This document shows positions 43,314 through 54,661 of a stretch of 64,000 bases of DNA, one piece after another. Numbering within the stretch: position 1 is the stretch's first letter; each line of letters opens with the position of its first letter. The position numbers and the translations under genes were made by a program. The stretch is taken from positions 1 to 64,000 of the forward strand of contig NZ_KI391971.1 in assembly GCF_000162475.2 (NCBI RefSeq). The letters run 5' to 3'. The notes under the pieces were generated by a model. The model saw nothing but the letters and a program-made list of their open reading frames with translations. It was not told the origin of the DNA and did no database searches. The stretch is from Granulicatella elegans ATCC 700633 (lineage in GTDB: Bacteria > Bacillota > Bacilli > Lactobacillales > Aerococcaceae).

Positions 43314-43790
43314 ATGACAAATAAACAAATTTTTGACGACATTCTCAAATTATTTTTAAGAATTGAACATCTAAATGTTTTCAGAAGTATTGCTCCTAAC
43401 CTCACAATACGGGAAAACAATGTCTTAGTTCTCTTATATTATTACGAATCAGAATTTGATAAAACTCTAACCATCAAAGACATTAGCTGCTTTTATGAAA
43501 TTAAATCTTCAACAGCCATCCAATTCGTCAATTCATTAGAAAAACATGGGTATATCGTTCGTATGAATGATCCAAAAGATAAACGAGTAACACTAGTAAC
43601 CTTGACAGATTATGGAAAAGAAGTTGGAAAAATTATTTCTAAAAGAAATCATGAAATGGTTCAAAAAATATTAGCAACTCAAGAAAAAGAAGAATTGGAA
43701 CAAGCTTTCAATGTTATCCATAAAATGATTAATACGATTGAAAGTATTCCAATCGAAACACTCTCATATAGAAAGGAAGAAAATGAATGA
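43314..43790 (+). CDS. MarR-family transcriptional regulator
   Basis: The 158-residue winged-helix protein has a dimerisation helix at the N-terminus, the DNA-binding part LTIKDISCFYEIKSSTAIQFVNSLEKHGYIVRM and the conserved wing NDPKDKRVTLVTLTDYGKEV. MarR proteins usually repress a linked efflux system and are released by a ligand. This one overlaps the first exporter gene by four bases and has a palindrome on its promoter. Confidence 0.92.
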   Translation: MTNKQIFDDILKLFLRIEHLNVFRSIAPNLTIRENNVLVLLYYYESEFDKTLTIKDISCFYEIKSSTAIQFVNSLEKHGYIVRMNDPKDKRVTLVTLTDYGKEVGKIISKRNHEMVQKILATQEKEELEQAFNVIHKMINTIESIPIETLSYRKEENE

Positions 43791-45523
43791 AACAAATCAT
43801 GAATCATGTTCATAAATATCGAGCATTATTAGCAGGAATTGTGATTTTAACGATTTTACAAGTGGGTTCAAGTTTACTATCTCCAACGATTTTAGCTTCT
43901 TTGGTAAGCAATGGGATTTTAAAACAAAACCAAGCGGTGATTTTACAACAGGGGGGATTCATGTTACTGACTTCGACTTTAGATTTAGTGTTATCAATTT
44001 TAGTCGTTCGATTTATCGGAAAATTCTCTGCGGGATTATCAAAAGATTTACGTTTGAGTATGTTTACAAAAATTCAACATTTCTCAACGCAAGATTTCCA
44101 AAAGTTTGGAACATCTTCTTATATTAATCGTACAACAAGAGATATCCAAAGTTTAGCTCAAACATTAGGATTTTCAATGAGTATGGTATTAATGGCTCCA
44201 TTATTGTTAGTGGGTTCTATTATTCTTGCTGTTCGTATGAATTTTACATTGTCATTAGTATTATTAGGATCCATTCCATTTTTAGGAATTGTAGGAGCAC
44301 TATTAGTCAAAGCAGTCTCAAAAGACTTTACCATTATGCGTCAAATGACGGATACATTAACACAAATTATTCGTGATTCATTAACGGGTATCCGTGTGAT
44401 TCGTGCTTTTAATAAGAGCGAGTATGAAGTAGAACGTTTTGATCAAGTGAATGAAAAGTATCGTAAATTAATCTTCGGTATGTATATTAAATTTAGTTTA
44501 ATTATGCCATTAATGATGATTACGATTAATTTTGCGAATTTAGCAGTTGTTCTTGTAGGAGCTCATTTAATTCAAGCGTCTCAATTAGAAGTGGGAGCTT
44601 TGATGGCAGTTATTCAATATTCTGTTCTTGTATTAATAGCGTTATTATTGCTATCTTTTATTTTCATTATGATTCCTCAAGGGCTTGTAGCTGCAAAAAG
44701 GATTAATGAAGTATTAGAGCAAGAAAATATTCAAACATTTGTGAGCGAAGATTATGGTTTAGAAAAAATTGATACAGTAGAATTTAAAGATGTTTCTTTC
44801 AAATATGAAGGAGCAGAAAAAGCGATGTTAAACCATGTGAACTTCACGGCAAAAGTTGGAGAAAAAATTGCAATTATTGGTTCAACAGGAGCAGGAAAAT
44901 CAACACTAGTGAATTTATTAATGCGATTCTTAGATACAACTTCTGGAGAGTTGTTAATGAATGGTGTAAATATTAAAGAATTTACCGAAAAAGAACTACG
45001 CGAGCAAATCGCATTTGTACCTCAAAATCGTATGTTATTTGAAGGAAGTATTCGAGATAATTTAAGATTTGGGAATGAACATGCAATAGATGAAGAAATG
45101 ATTCAAGCATTAAAACAAGCAGAAGCATGGGAATTTGTTTCTAGTTTAGAAGAAGGACTAGATGCTCACGTAGAGCAAAAAGGAGATAATTTCTCTGGAG
45201 GGCAAAAACAAAGATTATCGATTGCCCGTGCATTAGTTAAACACGCTTCCATCTACGTTTATGATGATAGCTTCTCAGCATTAGATGCGAAAACAGAAGC
45301 AAAACTTCGTGCCAATTTAGCAGAAATTAATCAACAATCTATTATTTTTGTAGTTGCACAAAGAATTTCATCTGTAACAGATGCTACAAAAATTATTGTA
45401 TTACATGAAGGAAATGTTGTTGGAATTGGAACTCATGATGAATTGAAAGAAAGTAACCAAATTTATCAAGAAATTATGAATTCTCAATCAAGCTTAGAAG
45501 AAATGGAGGATACTGATGAATAA
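43787..45523 (+). CDS. ABC exporter half-transporter (degenerate ATP site)
   Basis: The 578-residue protein has six N-terminal helices, then a nucleotide-binding domain with Walker A GSTGAGKST, signature FSGGQKQRLSIARAL and Walker B SIYVYDDSFSALD, where Asp replaces the catalytic Glu. The H-loop reads VVAQRISSV, with Gln in place of the switch His. Both substitutions mark it as the degenerate-site subunit of a heterodimer. It starts four bases before the end of marR and overlaps its partner by eight bases. Confidence 0.92.
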   Translation: MKQIMNHVHKYRALLAGIVILTILQVGSSLLSPTILASLVSNGILKQNQAVILQQGGFMLLTSTLDLVLSILVVRFIGKFSAGLSKDLRLSMFTKIQHFSTQDFQKFGTSSYINRTTRDIQSLAQTLGFSMSMVLMAPLLLVGSIILAVRMNFTLSLVLLGSIPFLGIVGALLVKAVSKDFTIMRQMTDTLTQIIRDSLTGIRVIRAFNKSEYEVERFDQVNEKYRKLIFGMYIKFSLIMPLMMITINFANLAVVLVGAHLIQASQLEVGALMAVIQYSVLVLIALLLLSFIFIMIPQGLVAAKRINEVLEQENIQTFVSEDYGLEKIDTVEFKDVSFKYEGAEKAMLNHVNFTAKVGEKIAIIGSTGAGKSTLVNLLMRFLDTTSGELLMNGVNIKEFTEKELREQIAFVPQNRMLFEGSIRDNLRFGNEHAIDEEMIQALKQAEAWEFVSSLEEGLDAHVEQKGDNFSGGQKQRLSIARALVKHASIYVYDDSFSALDAKTEAKLRANLAEINQQSIIFVVAQRISSVTDATKIIVLHEGNVVGIGTHDELKESNQIYQEIMNSQSSLEEMEDTDE

Positions 45524-47261
45524 AACTGTCTTAAAACGATTATTAAGTTATTTAAAGCCTGATCGTGTGATTGTTACGATTGTATTAGTAGTATCCCTTG
45601 TTTCAGTCATTTTAGATGTACAATTACCTAAAATTTTAGGGGACGCAACGACGTTAATTAGTGAAAGTTATATTGCCTCTAATTATACTTCAGTTGATTT
45701 AGAAGGAGTTTTTGCGATTGCGAAGACTTTAGCGGTTTTATATCTTTTAGCAGCTGGATTAAACTTTTTAGGAAAATATTTTATGTCTCGTGTTGCTAGT
45801 GATATTATTTATCGATTACAAAAAGAAATCGATGAAAAATTCACACGTTTACCAGTTCGATATTTTGATGAGCAATCAAGAGGGGACTTATTAAGTCGTG
45901 CAACAAATGATATTCAAACAATTGATGATTCTTTCTCACAAGTGTCAAATCAAATTTTTACAACCGTTTTGACGTTCTTTGGGATTATTATTATGATGTT
46001 TACGGTAAATATTCCATTAGCGATTATTGGCGTATTGGGGATTCCACTTTCATTCTTTATTATTGGAATGATTGGTAAGAAATCTTCGACATCATTTGCC
46101 AATCGTCAAGAAACTACAGGACGTTTAAATGGTTATATTGAAGAATATTATGGCGGACATGAGATTGTAAAAGCCTTCAATTATGAAGACCGTTCTCAAG
46201 CAGAATTTCAAGCGTTAAATGATGAGTTATATGAACATGCTTGGAAAGCGCAATTTTTTGCAGGATTGATGTTCCCAATTTCTCGTTTAATTAATAATAT
46301 TATTTATGTATTTGTAGCGATTGTCGGTGGATTATTTGCCTCTGGAGGGATGATTACCATCGGTGGCATTCAAGCAATTTTGCAATATATGAGAAATATT
46401 AGCCAACCAATGGGAGATGCAGCAAATATGATTGGATTAACTCAATCTATGTTAGCAGCAGCAGAGCGAATTTTTGAATTATTAGATGCAGAAGAAATGG
46501 AAGAAGAAGGCGATAAAAAAGAACTTCCAGCTATCGTTGGAGATGTTCAATTTAAGCATGTTTCATTTGGTTATACTCCAGAAGTAACATTAATGGAAGA
46601 TTTGAATATTGATGTTAAAGCAGGGGAAACTGTAGCGATTGTAGGGCCAACAGGTGCAGGTAAAACAACTGTGATTAATTTATTAATGCGCTTCTATGAT
46701 ATTACAAGTGGAGCGATTGAAATTGATGGACATAATATTCAAGATTATAAAGTGGATTCTCTCCGTTCAAAAGTTGGAATGGTATTACAAGATACTTGGT
46801 TATTTAAAGGAACGATTCGAGAAAATATTCGTTATAGTCGTCCAGATGCAACGGATGAAGAAGTTGTTCAGGCAGCAAAACAAGCCTTTGCGGATGATTT
46901 TATTCGTAAATTACCAGATGGATATGATACGTATATTACGGAAGAAACGGATAATATTTCTGGAGGGCAAAAACAATTATTAACGATTGCTCGTGCGATT
47001 TTAGCTTCACCCTCTGTATTCATTTTAGATGAAGCAACTTCGAACGTAGATACAAGAACGGAAATGCAAATTCAAAAAGCGATGGATCATATTATGGAAC
47101 ATAAAACTTCGTTTGTCATTGCGCACCGTTTGTCAACAATTCGTAATGCGGATAAGATTTTAGTGATGCAGAAGGGGAATGTGATTGAGCAAGGAACTCA
47201 TGAAGAATTGTTAGCAAAACAAGGATTCTATGCTGGTTTATATCGAGCTCAGTTTGAATAA
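45516..47261 (+). CDS. ABC exporter half-transporter (canonical ATP site)
   Basis: The partner half-transporter has 581 residues: Walker A GPTGAGKTT, signature ISGGQKQLLTIARAI, Walker B VFILDEATSNVD with catalytic Glu and H-loop VIAHRLSTI. The pairing with a degenerate subunit and a MarR repressor is typical of multidrug or peptide exporters in lactic acid bacteria. A truncated cloverleaf repeat follows the stop codon. Confidence 0.92.
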   Translation: MNKTVLKRLLSYLKPDRVIVTIVLVVSLVSVILDVQLPKILGDATTLISESYIASNYTSVDLEGVFAIAKTLAVLYLLAAGLNFLGKYFMSRVASDIIYRLQKEIDEKFTRLPVRYFDEQSRGDLLSRATNDIQTIDDSFSQVSNQIFTTVLTFFGIIIMMFTVNIPLAIIGVLGIPLSFFIIGMIGKKSSTSFANRQETTGRLNGYIEEYYGGHEIVKAFNYEDRSQAEFQALNDELYEHAWKAQFFAGLMFPISRLINNIIYVFVAIVGGLFASGGMITIGGIQAILQYMRNISQPMGDAANMIGLTQSMLAAAERIFELLDAEEMEEEGDKKELPAIVGDVQFKHVSFGYTPEVTLMEDLNIDVKAGETVAIVGPTGAGKTTVINLLMRFYDITSGAIEIDGHNIQDYKVDSLRSKVGMVLQDTWLFKGTIRENIRYSRPDATDEEVVQAAKQAFADDFIRKLPDGYDTYITEETDNISGGQKQLLTIARAILASPSVFILDEATSNVDTRTEMQIQKAMDHIMEHKTSFVIAHRLSTIRNADKILVMQKGNVIEQGTHEELLAKQGFYAGLYRAQFE

Positions 47262-47270
47262 TAATTGATT

Positions 47271-47305
47271 TTCCTGAAGTAGTAGAGGACGCCAGTAGCT
47301 ACTGC
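47271..47305 (+). repeat. Cloverleaf repeat, truncated copy G
   Basis: TTCCTGAAGTAGTAGA and GGACGCCAGTAGCTACTGCG match the left arm end and the first half of hairpin 1. The rest is missing and is replaced by the terminator below. It lies 10 bases after the exporter stop codon. Confidence 0.7.
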
Positions 47306-47312
47306 GAAAAGT

Positions 47313-47347
47313 AAAAAAATGTGGAGCAAACAGCTCCACATTTTTTT
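47313..47347. terminator. Bidirectional terminator
   Basis: AAAAAAATGTGGAGC/GCTCCACATTTTTTT is a perfect 15-bp stem with a 5-nt loop between the exporter operon and the convergent yigZ. The yigZ stop codon overlaps its right end. Confidence 0.93.
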
Positions 47348-47990
47348 ATTCTTCTGATGAAATAAGTCTTTCGATATATTGTTGTCCTAGTTCTTCGAAT
47401 TGGACTTTGTTTTGTAATAGTTCAATCACAGCTTCTTGGAAAGAATCTACTTCTTCAACAGGTAGACTACAATGAATTGCTACTACATCTGTAAATTCCT
47501 TGTCGACTACAGAAATAGTATTTGTTTCAAGATAGTATTCTAGTTTTCCAACGGTAGAATAATCGATCGTCACTTTTAAGATCGTTTCTAAGCTAGCTTG
47601 AACGATTCCAATAGCTTTAAGTCCTTCTGCAACAGCTCCGGTATAAGCGCGAACAAGTCCTCCAGCGCCTAGTTTTGTACCGCCAAAGTATCGTGTTACA
47701 ACAACTGTAGTATTTTTTAGTGCCTGTTTCTTCAATACTTCTAACATTGGAACGCCGGCTGTTCCACTTGGTTCTCCATCGTCCATTGCGCGTTGAAATT
47801 CATCTCTTTCGCCAATTAAATAAGCTGAACAATTATGAGTAGCTTTCCAATGTTCTTTCTTGATAGCTTTAATAAATTCGAGAGCTTCTTCTTCTGTTTC
47901 TGTACGTTTGAAATGAGCTATAAAACGTGAACCTTTAATTTCAATTTCATTTTGCCCATCTTGATGAATAGTTTTATATTGCTCTAACAT
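47346..47990 (-). CDS. YigZ/IMPACT family protein
   Basis: The 214-residue protein has an N-terminal IMPACT (UPF0029) domain with EIKGSRFIAHFKRTETEEEA, DGEPSGTAGVPMLEVL and VVTRYFGGTKLGAGGLVRAY, and a C-terminal DUF1949 ferredoxin-like domain. The biochemical role in bacteria is unresolved. The ATG at 47990 has AGGAGA upstream; the frame extends ten codons further without support. Confidence 0.9.
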   Translation of the reverse strand: MLEQYKTIHQDGQNEIEIKGSRFIAHFKRTETEEEALEFIKAIKKEHWKATHNCSAYLIGERDEFQRAMDDGEPSGTAGVPMLEVLKKQALKNTTVVVTRYFGGTKLGAGGLVRAYTGAVAEGLKAIGIVQASLETILKVTIDYSTVGKLEYYLETNTISVVDKEFTDVVAIHCSLPVEEVDSFQEAVIELLQNKVQFEELGQQYIERLISSEE

Positions 47991-48140
47991 AGACTCTCCT
48001 TTCAATGATGATTTATTCATATTGTACCATAAAACGTGTACGATAAAAATATTATGAAATTCGACTGTTTTATTTGCAACATGACAAGCTTTCTTATATA
48101 TTTAATATGCTTTAAAAATAATAATTCGAAAGAGGAAAAT

Positions 48141-48767
48141 ATGAAAAAAAATAAATTATTTCTATCAATTGTCTCTGCAAGTTTATTAAGTGCCTGTGTT
48201 CAAATTAATACAGCACCTCAGCCTACAACGACAACTTCAGCGGTACAAACAACTCAAAGTAATCAAACAATTACAAACTCAACAACCCAACAAGTAACAA
48301 CGAATACAAATCAGTCTACTTCTCAAAGTTCAGCTTCTTATAAAGATAGCGTACAAAAAATGTTAGAAGTGTTTACAAGCCAATATAGTTCATTAGATAT
48401 CACTAAAGTTCAATTAAAGACTGTACAGCCAATTGTCTATGAAATTTCTGCATTGGATGATACAACAGAATATGAGTTCATCTATCAAGTAGACAGTCAA
48501 AAATTAGTTCAAACAGAAATGGATCGTAAAAAAGGAGATATTTCTTATAAACGTGCTTATAAAAAGATTGAGACATCTATTTTGTCAGATGTTGATGAGA
48601 TGATTTCTATTGCTTTAGGACAAATTTCTGGAGGACAATTAAAAGATTGGTCATTAGAACGTGATAATGGTCAATTATATTGGAATGTAGAAGTTTATCA
48701 TAATGGAAAATCAATCGAGGTAACGATAGATGCAAATACAAAACAAATTGTAAAAATTGATGATTAA
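48141..48767 (+). CDS. Lipoprotein with PepSY-like domain
   Basis: The 208-residue protein has a lipoprotein signal peptide (KLFLSIVSASLLSACVQ, lipidated Cys19), then a ~40-residue Thr/Ser/Gln-rich spacer, then two related segments: VYEISALDDTTEYEFIYQVDSQKLVQ and LYWNVEVYHNGKSIEVTIDANTKQIVK. These look like tandem PepSY units (the second is the clearer one). The frame is open 105 bases upstream, but the ATG at 48141 with GAAAGAGG and the lipobox fix the start. PepSY proteins can inhibit proteases; the neighbour downstream is a large secreted protease, so a link is possible but unproven. Confidence 0.75.
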   Translation: MKKNKLFLSIVSASLLSACVQINTAPQPTTTTSAVQTTQSNQTITNSTTQQVTTNTNQSTSQSSASYKDSVQKMLEVFTSQYSSLDITKVQLKTVQPIVYEISALDDTTEYEFIYQVDSQKLVQTEMDRKKGDISYKRAYKKIETSILSDVDEMISIALGQISGGQLKDWSLERDNGQLYWNVEVYHNGKSIEVTIDANTKQIVKIDD

Positions 48768-48848
48768 AAAGTATATTCTTAAATAGGAAACAGTATGTAT
48801 TTATGTTATGCTAGTTTGCACATTATTTAGAAAATGAAAGGAAAGAAT

Positions 48849-51800
48849 ATGAGAAAAGAAATTTTTTCTATTAGAAAAATCAAAAAAATTGCTGGGTCAG
48901 TTGTGATTGGGTCTGCATTATTTGGAATGGGTACTCCAGTAAGTGCTGCAAGTCCATCGACTTATCATTATGTTGACGAAGCAAATTTAACAGAACAAGA
49001 AAAAGCCCTTCTTCATACGGAAGTTCCACCTCAGAATGAAGAAGTATATTATTTAATTTACCGTAAAATCGAACAAGTACTTCCTCAAACAGGAGTAAGA
49101 GAAAATATGGCATTTACTGCTGCAGGATTATTAGCAGCTAGTAGTGTTGTTTTAGTTGTTTCTAAGAAAAAGCGTCATAAAATTTTAGGAGCATTATTAA
49201 TTACTGCTTCAGGAGCAGCGACATTTATTCCATCTCAAGCAGTGGCAGTGGAATTAAGCCAAGTCATTCGTACTTCTTCTAATGAAGGAGTAGTACAAAT
49301 TGATGGTTATCGTTATGTTGGTTATTTAAGTGAAAGAGAACTAAAACAAATTTCTCATCCAGAACAAGCGAAAACTACATTAGAAGCACCACAAACCTCT
49401 GTTAAAGAAGTTACGCCAGATGTTCCTACAACTGTAGAACCGAAAAAAGAAGAGACAAGAATTGAAACATCAACTGAAGAAATTCCATTTGAGACAATTA
49501 CACAGGCAGATACAACTTTAGAAAAAGGTAAGAGTCGTGTTCTATATGCTGGACAAGCAGGAGTTCGTACAATTCAAACTCAAATAATAGTTCTGAATGG
49601 AGTAGAAACAAGAAAAGTTTTAAGTTCTGAAGTAACAAAACAACCAATTTCACAAATTATTGGGGTAGGGGCAAAAGAAGAAGCTCCAGTGAAACCAACT
49701 CCAGTAGTTGAGAAGGAAACACCAAAACCAGCTCCAGTAGTTGAAAAAGAAGTGCCAACACCAACTCCAGAAGTGAAACCTGAAACACCAAAAGTAGAAG
49801 TGACAAAAGGCACACAGGAACTAGGAAAAGAAGGGCAAGCCTTAACGCAACCAGCTTTACCAGAACATACTGAAAAAGTAGAAGCAAAAGGTACACAAGA
49901 ACTAGGAAAAGAAGGCCAAGCAGTAACACAACCAGCTTTACCAGAACATACTGAAAAAATTGAAGCAAAAGGTGCTCAAGAAGTAAAAGAAGGCGAGAAG
50001 CAAGGTGAAGCTTTAGTACAACCAGAACTTCCTGAATTTACAGAACCAGTTTCAACTAAGGGAACACAAGAACTAGGAAAAGAAGGACAAGCTACGGAGC
50101 AACCAGCAAATCCAGAATATAAAGTAACAACAAGTACAGTTGAAAAATCTACTGAAAGTAAATTGGATTTCACAACAGAAGTAGTACCGGATGAAACAAA
50201 ATATGTGGATGAAGAAGTGGTTGAACGTCAAGGTGTTCCAGGTATTCAAGTTACTAAAACAACTTATGAAACAGTAGAAGGTGTGGAAACAGATAAAGTT
50301 GTTTCTACAACTCTAGAAGTGAAAACTCCTGCTATTTCTAAAATTATTAAAAAAGGTACAAAACCGATTGAAGGAACAGTAGATGAAACTGAAGAAGTAG
50401 AGATTCCATTTGAAACAAAAACGCAAGAAGTTGACACCTTAAAACGCGGGACAGAAGAAGTTGCTCAACAAGGTAAAAACGGCAAGAAACAAATTACTAA
50501 GACGTATAAAACGATTCGTGGTGAAAAAACTACTGAACCACCAACAGTTACTGAAAAAGTAATCGAACAACCTCAAGATAAAATTATTAAAAAAGGTACA
50601 AAAGGATTAGAAAAACCAACTTTAGAATGGGCTAAAACAGATAAAGATGTCTTGAAGAAGAGCGCTACAGCTAGTTATACATTGAATAAACCAGCTGGGG
50701 TAGAAATTAAATCAATCAAATTAGCGTTAAAAGATAAAGATGGAAAAGTTGTCAAAGAAGTAATGGTTTCTGAAAATAATTTAAACGTTACTTTAGATAA
50801 ATTGAAATATTATCAAGGGTACACTCTATCCACAACAATGATTTATGATCGTGGAGAAGGAGAAGAAACTGAAAAATTAGAAGATAAACAAATTCAGTTA
50901 GACCTTAAAAAAGTTGAAATCAAAAACATTAAAGAAACAAGTTTAATGAGTGTAGATGATACAGGAAACGAAATAGATAAGAGCTTACTTAATGAAAATC
51001 CAGGGAACGTTGCACCACTTTACTTACGTGTGACAACTCACGATAACAAAGTGACAAGACTTGCAGTAAGTTCTGTTGAAGAAGTTGTTGTAGATGGAAA
51101 AACATTGTACAAAGTTGTAGCGAAAGCTCCTGACTTAGTTCAACGTAGAGAAGATGATACTTTCAGTGAAGAGTATGTTCATTACTTTGAAAAACAAAAA
51201 GCTCACGAAGGCGATGTATATTATAGTTTTAACGACTTAGTAACAGCTATGAAAGCTAATCCTTCTGGTACATTCAAACTTGGTGCAGACCTTAATGCTG
51301 CTAACGTACCAACTCCAAGTAAACAATACGTACCGGGTAAATTCAGTGGAACTTTAACAAGTGTTGATGGTAAACATTATACTATTCATAATATGGCTCG
51401 TCAGTTGTTTGATAATGTTGAAGGCGGTACAGTTAAAAACATTAATTTAGGGAACGTTAATATTAATATGCCTTGGATTGATAATATTTCAGCATTATCA
51501 AGAACCCTTAAAAATGGTACTGTAGAAAATGTTAAAGTAACAGGTAGCATTCTAGGTAAAGATGCCATTGCTGGTATTGTTAATAAGGGAGATGTTGGTG
51601 GTCTTCTTAAAAATGTTGCCTTTATTGGTAAACTAACAGGAGTTGGTAATAGACCTTGGGATATCGGTGGTATTGCCGGAGAACTTTGGAGAGGGAATAT
51701 TAATCATGCATATGTAGATGCCGATATTACTGCAGATAAAGCACGTGTAGGTGGACTAGTTGCTAGAACAGATAATGGTTCTGATCCTAATGGAATTGAT

Positions 51801-54653
51801 AAGTATGCATCTGTTCGTAACGCTGTTACTAAAGGAACTATTAACGTGAAAAATCCTGTTGATGTAGGTGGATTCATTAGTAAAAACTGGACATGGGGGC
51901 GTGTTGCTGATACAGTCTCAATGATGAAAGTTAAAAATGGTGAAGAATTCTATGGATCTAGAGACTTAGAGGTAGAAGGTGGATATTATACAAGAGACTG
52001 GATTGAAAGAAACTACGTTGTTTCAGGTGTGAGTGAAGGTTCTCACTCATTTAACGGTTCGCGTAGTAATCGAATCAAAGAAATCAGTTTAGAAGAAGCC
52101 AATAAGAAAATAGAATCATTCGGAATTACAGCTGATAAATTCGAAATTAAACCTCTTGTTGAAGATACACTGAACAATACTAAACCAAAAGCTGATACGT
52201 ATAAAGATATTCAAGATTATAATGCTGAACGTGAACTTGCATACCGTAATGTTGAAAAACTTCAACCGTTCTACAATAAAGAGTGGATTATCAATCAAGG
52301 AAACAAAATTCCTGCTGGTTCTAAATTATTAACGACTGAAGTATTATCAGTAACAGGTATGAAAGATGGACAATTTGTAACTGATTTATCAGATGTTGAT
52401 AAGATTATGATTCATTATGCTGATGGTACGAAAGAAGAAAAAGCTGTGTCACCTAAGGCTACATCAAACGTGGAACAAGTAAAAGAATATGGTATTACAG
52501 ATTTAGGAGATGTCGTTTACACACCAAATATGGTGGTGAAAGACCGTGCTCAATTACTAAGTGATATTAAAGCAAAATTAGATACAATTACTCTTGAATC
52601 TCCTGAAGTTCGTGCGATAACAGGTAATGTTGGAGCATTATACTTAGAAGAAAGTTTTGCAGAAGTAAAAGGAAATCTTGATAAATTAGTAAAAGCTCTT
52701 GTTGAAAATGAAGATCATCAGTTAAATGGTGATGAGGCAGCCATCAAAGCACTTCTTAAGAAAGTAGAAGATAATAAAGCTAAAATTATGATGGCACTGA
52801 CTTACCTCAATCGTTATTATGGAATTGAATACGGTGACTTGAATATTAAGAACATGATGATGTTTAAACCAGACTTCTATGGTAAGACACCAAGTGTTAT
52901 TGACAGATTAATTCGAATTGGATCGCAAGAAAAGAACTTAAAGGGTGATAGAACTCAAGATGCATACCGTGAAATTATTGCAGGAGATACTGGTAAAGGT
53001 GATTTACGTAGTTTCTTAGAGTATAATATGCGTCTCTTCACAAATGATACAGATCTTAACGACTGGTTTATCCATTCAGCGAAAAATGTTTATGTTGTAG
53101 AACCAGAAACAACAAATCCAGATTTCAAAAATAAACGTCATCGTGTCTTTGATGGTCTGAATAATAATATGCATGCACGTATGATTTTACCATTATTGAA
53201 CTTGAAGAAAGCACATATCTTTATGATTTCAACCTATAATACTATGGCTTATAGTTCATTTGAAAAATATGGTAAAAATACTGAGGCTGATCGTGAGGCA
53301 TTCAAGCAACGTATCAATGAGGTAGCTAAAGCTCAACAAACATACTTAGACTTCTGGTCACGTCTAGCACTTCCAAATGTTCGTGATAGACTGCTTAAGA
53401 GTCAAAATATGGTTCCTACACCTGTATGGGATAATCAAGCTTATGCGGGTATTAAGGATGCTAGTCGTCGTGGATATGGTACAGATGGTAAGGTAGCGAC
53501 ACCAATTCGTGAGTTATTTGGTCCAACAGATAGATGGCATCAAATTAATTGGAATATGGGAGCTATGGCTAAAGTCTATGCAAATCCATATGAAGATGAA
53601 CAAGTTTTCTTCATGGTAACAAATATGTTAGAGGACTTTGGTATTTCAGCATTTACACATGAAACAACACACGTAAATGACCGTATGGCATATCTTGGAG
53701 GTCATAGACATCGTCAAGGCACAGATCTTGAAGCATATGCGCAAGGTATGTTACAAACACCTGATAAATCAACATATAATGGTGAGTATGGCGCTTTAGG
53801 GATTAACATGGCTTATCATCGTCAAAATGATGGAGATCAATGGTATAACCCAGATCCTGATAAATTACAAACTCGTGAACAAATCGATCACTATATGAAG
53901 AACTATAATGATGCCCTTATGATGTTAGACCATCTTGAGGCTGATGCTGTATTACCGCAGTTAAAAGGAAATACAAGTCGCTGGTTCAAGAAAATGGATC
54001 GACAATACCGTAGCGGAAATTCAGGTCATCAGTTCGATAAAATTCGTGAGTTGACAGAGGATGAGAAAAAATTAGCAATTAATACAATTGATGATTTAAT
54101 TACTAATAACTTAATGACGAAACATGGAGCTCCTGGTGACGGTACTTATAACCCAACGGACTTCAGCTCTGCTTATGTCAATATGAATATGATGACAGGT
54201 ATCTATGGCGGTAATACAAGTCAAGGTGCACCTGGTGCTGCATCCTTCAAACACAATACATTCCGTATGTGGGGTTACTTCGGATATGAGAATGGATTTG
54301 TTGGATATGCTTCTAGCAAATATCAAGGTGCAGCCGATAAAGAAAATAATAAGCTATTAGGTGATGACTTCATTATCAAGAGAGTTTCTAATGGAAGATT
54401 CACTAACCTTGAAGATTGGAAGAAAGAGTACTACAAAGAAGTGAAAGCAAAAGGTGAAAAAGGATTTACTGCAATTGAGATTGATGGTAAACAAATTACA
54501 AATTATACTGAACTAAAAGCCTTATTTGATAAAGCTGTTGAGGCTGACCTAGCAGGTGGAGGAACAGCTAAAACTGTAGAGCTTAAATCAAAAGTCTTCA
54601 AAGCACTTCTTAAAAATACAGACGGATTCTCAGGACAATTATTCAATCCTTAA
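48849..54653 (+). CDS. Cell-surface zinc metalloprotease, M26/ZmpB-like
   Basis: The 1934-residue surface protein has a YSIRK-type signal ([16 protein letters not shown]), followed at residues 78-82 by LPQTG, a hydrophobic segment, KKKRHK and a second hydrophobic segment: the N-terminal sortase-anchor layout of streptococcal IgA1/Zmp proteases. Next come a G5-like domain (~200-275), four tandem [12 protein letters not shown] repeats, two more G5-like domains (~430-590), an M26 N-terminal region with GLUG-like repeats (~840-1000) and the catalytic domain. Zinc motif HETTH is at 1604-1608, with Glu1628 in DLEAYAQG as third ligand (HExxH-x20-E type). The substrate (IgA1, mucins or other) cannot be told from sequence. 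The ATG at 48849 follows GAAAGGAAAG. Confidence 0.93.
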   Translation: MRKEIFSIRKIKKIAGSVVIGSALFGMGTPVSAASPSTYHYVDEANLTEQEKALLHTEVPPQNEEVYYLIYRKIEQVLPQTGVRENMAFTAAGLLAASSVVLVVSKKKRHKILGALLITASGAATFIPSQAVAVELSQVIRTSSNEGVVQIDGYRYVGYLSERELKQISHPEQAKTTLEAPQTSVKEVTPDVPTTVEPKKEETRIETSTEEIPFETITQADTTLEKGKSRVLYAGQAGVRTIQTQIIVLNGVETRKVLSSEVTKQPISQIIGVGAKEEAPVKPTPVVEKETPKPAPVVEKEVPTPTPEVKPETPKVEVTKGTQELGKEGQALTQPALPEHTEKVEAKGTQELGKEGQAVTQPALPEHTEKIEAKGAQEVKEGEKQGEALVQPELPEFTEPVSTKGTQELGKEGQATEQPANPEYKVTTSTVEKSTESKLDFTTEVVPDETKYVDEEVVERQGVPGIQVTKTTYETVEGVETDKVVSTTLEVKTPAISKIIKKGTKPIEGTVDETEEVEIPFETKTQEVDTLKRGTEEVAQQGKNGKKQITKTYKTIRGEKTTEPPTVTEKVIEQPQDKIIKKGTKGLEKPTLEWAKTDKDVLKKSATASYTLNKPAGVEIKSIKLALKDKDGKVVKEVMVSENNLNVTLDKLKYYQGYTLSTTMIYDRGEGEETEKLEDKQIQLDLKKVEIKNIKETSLMSVDDTGNEIDKSLLNENPGNVAPLYLRVTTHDNKVTRLAVSSVEEVVVDGKTLYKVVAKAPDLVQRREDDTFSEEYVHYFEKQKAHEGDVYYSFNDLVTAMKANPSGTFKLGADLNAANVPTPSKQYVPGKFSGTLTSVDGKHYTIHNMARQLFDNVEGGTVKNINLGNVNINMPWIDNISALSRTLKNGTVENVKVTGSILGKDAIAGIVNKGDVGGLLKNVAFIGKLTGVGNRPWDIGGIAGELWRGNINHAYVDADITADKARVGGLVARTDNGSDPNGIDKYASVRNAVTKGTINVKNPVDVGGFISKNWTWGRVADTVSMMKVKNGEEFYGSRDLEVEGGYYTRDWIERNYVVSGVSEGSHSFNGSRSNRIKEISLEEANKKIESFGITADKFEIKPLVEDTLNNTKPKADTYKDIQDYNAERELAYRNVEKLQPFYNKEWIINQGNKIPAGSKLLTTEVLSVTGMKDGQFVTDLSDVDKIMIHYADGTKEEKAVSPKATSNVEQVKEYGITDLGDVVYTPNMVVKDRAQLLSDIKAKLDTITLESPEVRAITGNVGALYLEESFAEVKGNLDKLVKALVENEDHQLNGDEAAIKALLKKVEDNKAKIMMALTYLNRYYGIEYGDLNIKNMMMFKPDFYGKTPSVIDRLIRIGSQEKNLKGDRTQDAYREIIAGDTGKGDLRSFLEYNMRLFTNDTDLNDWFIHSAKNVYVVEPETTNPDFKNKRHRVFDGLNNNMHARMILPLLNLKKAHIFMISTYNTMAYSSFEKYGKNTEADREAFKQRINEVAKAQQTYLDFWSRLALPNVRDRLLKSQNMVPTPVWDNQAYAGIKDASRRGYGTDGKVATPIRELFGPTDRWHQINWNMGAMAKVYANPYEDEQVFFMVTNMLEDFGISAFTHETTHVNDRMAYLGGHRHRQGTDLEAYAQGMLQTPDKSTYNGEYGALGINMAYHRQNDGDQWYNPDPDKLQTREQIDHYMKNYNDALMMLDHLEADAVLPQLKGNTSRWFKKMDRQYRSGNSGHQFDKIRELTEDEKKLAINTIDDLITNNLMTKHGAPGDGTYNPTDFSSAYVNMNMMTGIYGGNTSQGAPGAASFKHNTFRMWGYFGYENGFVGYASSKYQGAADKENNKLLGDDFIIKRVSNGRFTNLEDWKKEYYKEVKAKGEKGFTAIEIDGKQITNYTELKALFDKAVEADLAGGGTAKTVELKSKVFKALLKNTDGFSGQLFNP
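49806..50120 (+). repeat. Tandem coding repeats in the zinc protease
   Basis: Four units beginning [12 protein letters not shown] or a variant, with starts at 49806, 49887, 49968 and 50058 (periods 81, 81 and 90 bases). They form a proline- and glutamate-rich spacer between G5 domains. Units 1, 2 and 4 are close copies; unit 3 ([15 protein letters not shown]) is divergent. Copy number is likely to vary between strains. Confidence 0.9.
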
Positions 54654-54661
54654 ACTCAATG

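Noticed and set aside
49580-49968. Minus-strand open frames of 77 and 103 codons in the zinc protease gene
   Set aside because: They are antisense shadows of the Pro/Glu-rich tandem repeats; their low-complexity Leu/Val and Ser/Thr/Gly composition mirrors the repeat codons, and they have no ribosome binding site.
49806-50120. CRISPR-like regular repeats
   Set aside because: The repeats are in frame, 81 or 90 bases long with no unique spacers, and encode a protein stalk.
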